Part shown: positions 60,037 through 63,132 of the stretch, piece by piece
Position numbering within the stretch: position 1 is the stretch's first letter
How the letters are laid out: the number at the start of each line of letters is the position of its first letter
NCBI GenBank assembly: GCA_021732485.1
Contig: JAKFUV010000020.1
Location: forward strand, 1 to 63,132
Source of the DNA: Hyphomicrobium sp.
Lineage (GTDB): Bacteria > Pseudomonadota > Alphaproteobacteria > Rhizobiales > Hyphomicrobiaceae
Direction: 5' to 3'
Length of the DNA stretch: 63,132 bases
Notes under the pieces: model-generated
The model's database searches: none
What the model saw: the letters and a program-made list of their open reading frames with translations, nothing else
Told to the model about the DNA's origin: nothing
Made by a program: the position numbers and the translations under genes

Positions 60037-61473
60037 TTAAGCGTTGAATACCGGCGCTTTGCGACGCCCCGGCCAATCGAAGGCATCGGCCGACACTTCG
60101 AACGCCGATCGCGCCCACGCAACCTGAACGATGGCGCCGGTGCGCGGCTCAGCCTGATTGGTAAAGTTAACGACGGCACCCGACCGCTCCAGCAGAGTTT
60201 TGGCAATGAAAAAACCAAGACCAAGTCCCGTGTGCGCCTTATCGCCTTTGTCGTCAGTGCTGCGTGTGCTGACGTAGGGCTCGCCGATATTGTCCATGAC
60301 ATCAGGGGCAAAGCCCGGTCCATCGTCGGCAATCGTGACGACGACGCTTTCGCTGTTCCAGCGGGCGGACAGCTGGACTTCAGTCGCAGCGAACCCGACG
60401 GCATTTTCAATGATGTTGCCGAGCCCGTAGATGACGCCGGGGCGGCGATGACCGACCGGTTCGATGCGCCCGCCCTCGTCGGCATCGGCAAAGCTGGCGG
60501 CGGCCACGATGATGCGCATGCCGCGCAGACGATAGGGCTCGCAGGCCTCATCGAGCAATTCGCGGACCGTGATCGTGGCATGCATCGGGTCTTGCTCGTC
60601 GGGCCGGCGCGTCAGCTTCTGGAGAATTTCGCGACAGCGTTTGGCTTGGCCATGCAGCAACTGAAGATCGTCGCGATAGCGGCTGTCGGCACCGAGTTCG
60701 TATTCGAGTTCCTTGGCGACGAGGACGATGGTCGACAGCGGCGTACCGAGTTCATGCGCAGCGGCGGCGGCCAAACCGTCAAGCGCGTGTAGCCGTTGCT
60801 CACTGGCCAGCACCATGTCGGTTGCCGCCAGTGCCGCCGACATTTGCCGCGATTCCTTGTTGAGCCGCCACGTGTAGAACGACATGAAAACAGTGGTTGC
60901 GACAAGCGCAACCAGAACACCGATTTTGTAATCGCGCTCAAGATCGAAGTGAATTCCTGCGTGCCAAGGCAACGGGTGGTAGTTGGTCACCAGAAATGCC
61001 GCGACAATGAACACAACGAGACCGAGCGCGATGGTGTAGCGCGGCGGCAGCGTTGCGGCGGAAACCGTCACCGGCGCCACCAGCAGCACGACAAACGGAT
61101 TTTGGATGCCGCCCGTAAAATAGAGGAGCGCCGACAATTGGAAAATGTCGTAGAGCAGCAACGCCGTTGCGAACGGCGTGCTCAGCCGGTGGCGTGCCGG
61201 GTAGCGGATCGCCAGAAAGACATTTAGCCACGCCGAGAGCGCGATCAGCACTAAGCAATTGGCAAGTGGCATCGCAAAACCGTAGACGCCGGTGACAACG
61301 CCGACGGCCAACAATTGCCCGAGCACCGCAGCCCAGCGCAGCCGCACCGACGTGACCAAGCGAAGCTGGCTCTCACGCGCGTTGACGATGCCTTTGACGC
61401 CGGCCTGTAAAATATTCTTGTTCGGCAGCGGTAATTTGTTCTGTTCGGCCAGTGATGGCGTCGATGTCGTCAC
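60037..61473 (-). CDS. regB: RegB/PrrB/ActS-type redox sensor histidine kinase
   Basis: A 478-aa membrane histidine kinase with about six N-terminal transmembrane helices. The quinone-binding-type loop GGIQNPFVVLLVAPVTVS, phospho-acceptor H240 in HELGTPLSTI, redox-active C280 in QAKRCREIL, and ATP-binding N, G1 and G2 boxes (NIIENAVGFA, DDGPGFAPDV, GLGLGFFIAK) are all present. The start is GTG 61473 with AAGGA about 9 nt upstream. Divergent from senC, the classical regB-senC-regA layout. Confidence 0.97.
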   Translation of the reverse strand: MTTSTPSLAEQNKLPLPNKNILQAGVKGIVNARESQLRLVTSVRLRWAAVLGQLLAVGVVTGVYGFAMPLANCLVLIALSAWLNVFLAIRYPARHRLSTPFATALLLYDIFQLSALLYFTGGIQNPFVVLLVAPVTVSAATLPPRYTIALGLVVFIVAAFLVTNYHPLPWHAGIHFDLERDYKIGVLVALVATTVFMSFYTWRLNKESRQMSAALAATDMVLASEQRLHALDGLAAAAAHELGTPLSTIVLVAKELEYELGADSRYRDDLQLLHGQAKRCREILQKLTRRPDEQDPMHATITVRELLDEACEPYRLRGMRIIVAAASFADADEGGRIEPVGHRRPGVIYGLGNIIENAVGFAATEVQLSARWNSESVVVTIADDGPGFAPDVMDNIGEPYVSTRSTDDKGDKAHTGLGLGFFIAKTLLERSGAVVNFTNQAEPRTGAIVQVAWARSAFEVSADAFDWPGRRKAPVFNA

Positions 61474-61646
61474 GGTCTCATGTCCTTAAGCTCTCGATTG
61501 CCATGCGACTCGAAGTGCTGCGTTTATCCGTCGTTGCACAGCGTCGTGACGCGAGGACGCATGCGCTTTGCGCAGCTTGAATGATCTGGCTCGATGGCCC
61601 ACTACTGCCGCTTAAATACGCAAACCTATGCGGAGACTTCAAGCGC

Positions 61647-62255
61647 ATGAACACCAAACTGTTGTCTTTGGCGCTTGCAGGTCTCGTCACGGGCGCAGCC
61701 GTCGCAGCGCTGATGTTTCAGCCGCCGCTCCAAGTCGGTCAGTCGAGCGACGAGAAAACCTCGGGAAAAGCCCTTGTCGGCGGGCCTTTTACACTCACGG
61801 ATCACACTGGAAAACGGGTCACCGACAAGGATTTTCTCGGCCGTTACATGCTCGTATTTTTTGGCTTTACCAATTGCCCGGATATCTGCCCGTCAGGTTT
61901 GCAGGTCATGTCGGCGGCGCTCGAAAAACTTGGTCCCAAGGCCGATGACATCACGCCCGTGTTCATTACGATCGATGCCAAACGCGACACGCCGGAAAAA
62001 CTTGCAGCCTACGTCCGGAGTTTTCACCCGCGCCTTATCGGCCTCACCGGCAGCGAAGACGAGATTGCGGCTGCGATCAAAACCTATCGCGTCTATGCAC
62101 AAAAAATTACTGATGAAAAAGCTCCCGATCAGTACAGCTATGATCATGCCGCGCTTTTCTACGTGATGGGCAAGGACGGACATTTTGTGGCGCCGGTGCC
62201 GCATTCGACCAACGTCAGTGAGGTCGCGGATGCCCTCGAAAAAGCAATACGCTGA
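61647..62255 (+). CDS. senC: SenC/SCO1/PrrC copper chaperone
   Basis: A 202-aa periplasmic, membrane-anchored thioredoxin-fold protein. The Cu-binding C77-PDI-C81 and the distal H167 (YSYDHAALFY) are intact. The N-terminal helix LLSLALAGLVTGAAVAALMF anchors it. SCO proteins deliver copper to the CuA site of cytochrome c oxidase. It is divergent from regB. Confidence 0.96.
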   Translation: MNTKLLSLALAGLVTGAAVAALMFQPPLQVGQSSDEKTSGKALVGGPFTLTDHTGKRVTDKDFLGRYMLVFFGFTNCPDICPSGLQVMSAALEKLGPKADDITPVFITIDAKRDTPEKLAAYVRSFHPRLIGLTGSEDEIAAAIKTYRVYAQKITDEKAPDQYSYDHAALFYVMGKDGHFVAPVPHSTNVSEVADALEKAIR

Positions 62256-62444
62256 CTGAGCGGCTGCGACCGCGACGCCACACTTATGCTGCGCTGACGC
62301 TCTGGCGTGTGTTGCCGCTGGAGCAACCGAGCGAACATTGCTACGTCAACGAATATCGTGATCATCTGTGGAATTGCGTTTCGACGTGCTATCAGTCAGC
62401 GTGCAACGATCGCGTGACACACCACGCCGAGAGGTCCAACTTAC

Positions 62445-63132
62445 ATGCGCAAGACGCGAGCGTCAGCGAACCTGCCATCGGCCACAGCACGACCGGCAAC
62501 GGCAACGCCGCGAAAAAAGCCAGCCGCCGCGCTCAACAAATCCTCCACCCTTGAAGATATCGGCGCCAAGCTTGAGGTTCGGCGACATCCCGGCGCTCGT
62601 CGTCTCACCCTTCGGATCAGCCGGACGCGGCGTGCCGTCGTGGTCACCATCCCGGTGCAATGCGATCTCGACGAGGCCGGTTCGTTTCTCGATCGGCACA
62701 TCGATTGGGTTCGTGAGCGGCTCGATAGCCTGCCGTGCTCGGTGCCGTTTAAGCACGGCACGATGATGCCTCTGCGCGGCGAGCCTCATCGCGTCGTGTT
62801 CACAAAAGCGGTTAGGACGCGGCTGGTCACGTTGGCACAAAGCAGCGGCGTGTCGCGGAACGGTTCGCCAGCTGACATCAACGGCCAATGGCCCGAGATC
62901 CACGTGCCGGGAGATTGTGCGCACGGTTCGCGGCGGTTGCGCGATTGGCTGTTCGAGGAAGCCCGGCGCGATCTCGACCAAAGTGTCGCCCTCCATGCCC
63001 GCCGGCTCGGGTTGAAAGCCAAACGCATCGCCGTGCGTGATCAGACAAGCCGCTGGGGCTCATGCTCGACGACGGGCGTGCTGTCATTCTCATGGCGCCT
63101 TGTGCTGGCGCCGCACTATGTCCTCGACTACG
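62445..63132 (+). CDS. YgjP/M48-type metallopeptidase (DUF45), 3' end beyond window
   Basis: Partial: at least 229 codons from ATG 62445 (GAGAGG about 10 nt upstream) to the window end. The N-terminus is basic and low-complexity. The conserved part follows: IGAKLEVRRHPGARRLTLRI, DLDEAGSFLDRHIDWVRERL, PFKHGTMMPLRGEPHRVVFT, and VRDQTSRWGSCSTTGVLSFS then WRLVLAPHYVLDY. This is the YgjP-like family, where the HExxH zinc motif would come just after the visible end (typically VLDYVVVHELAH). Its partner and role are not established. Confidence 0.9.
   Translation, partial: MRKTRASANLPSATARPATATPRKKPAAALNKSSTLEDIGAKLEVRRHPGARRLTLRISRTRRAVVVTIPVQCDLDEAGSFLDRHIDWVRERLDSLPCSVPFKHGTMMPLRGEPHRVVFTKAVRTRLVTLAQSSGVSRNGSPADINGQWPEIHVPGDCAHGSRRLRDWLFEEARRDLDQSVALHARRLGLKAKRIAVRDQTSRWGSCSTTGVLSFSWRLVLAPHYVLDY

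Overview
The window is a GC-rich chromosomal segment of an alphaproteobacterium, most likely a member of the Hyphomicrobiales (Hyphomicrobium/Rhodomicrobium-like). The evidence is an ethylmalonyl-CoA mutase, GcrA with GAnTC sites upstream, a RegB/RegA/SenC redox locus, MmcB, a SAM-II riboswitch before metZ, the argH-lptM-lysA and dapD-hyp-dapE orders, and intergenic palindromes of the kind common in Rhizobiales. The genus is an inference; no rRNA or species marker lies in the window.

Layout. 0.1-4 kb: ecm, a small membrane protein, tRNA-Leu(CAA) and a D,D-carboxypeptidase. 4-6.5 kb: an AT-richer accessory patch with two HEPN-type proteins, an overlapping partner gene and a decayed IS1595-type transposase. 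6.5-8.3 kb: small secreted or unknown proteins and a CAP-domain lipoprotein. 8.6-13.3 kb: a two-gene module of an unrecognised 400-aa protein followed by a 1128-aa protein that joins an AAA-type ATPase to a HerA/DUF87-type ATPase. 14-20 kb: a divergent class A penicillin-binding protein, a large membrane/periplasmic coiled-coil protein and a small protein resembling a degenerate phospholipase-D half-domain. 20-28 kb: the coupled pair alpha-2-macroglobulin and PBP1C. 28-31 kb: a PHB-depolymerase-like lipoprotein, a lipid-A-oxidase-like outer-membrane barrel and a GcvA-type LysR regulator.

31-42.5 kb: a housekeeping envelope and amino-acid block with a DUF4175 (TIGR02302-type) membrane protein, lysA, lptM, argH, a TlpA thioredoxin, dapD and dapE. 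An array of four 54-bp palindromic repeats abuts the lptM stop codon. 42.5-46 kb: HU with an Ala/Lys/Pro tail, an SDR dehydrogenase divergent from an ArsR regulator, and a double-length dCTP deaminase. 46-54 kb: SAM-II/metZ, apaG, argE, an aquaporin, an EF-hand lipoprotein, and the argD-argF-hslO operon with a good sigma70-type promoter. 54-63 kb: gcrA, ppk2, a translationally coupled pair of a Lon-like protein without protease domain and a USP-like protein, mmcB, regA, regB, senC and a partial YgjP/M48-type metallopeptidase at the window edge.

Functional themes: arginine (argH, argE, argF, argD), lysine/DAP (lysA, dapD, dapE) and methionine (metZ) biosynthesis; peptidoglycan and outer-membrane biogenesis (carboxypeptidase, two class A PBPs, A2M, LptM, lipid A oxidase); C2 and PHB carbon metabolism (Ecm, PHB depolymerase); redox control of respiration (RegBA, SenC). 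The best candidates for undescribed biology are the AAA-HerA two-gene module, the divergent-PBP/coiled-coil/PLD-like cluster, the protease-less Lon-like pair, and the overlapping HEPN pair.
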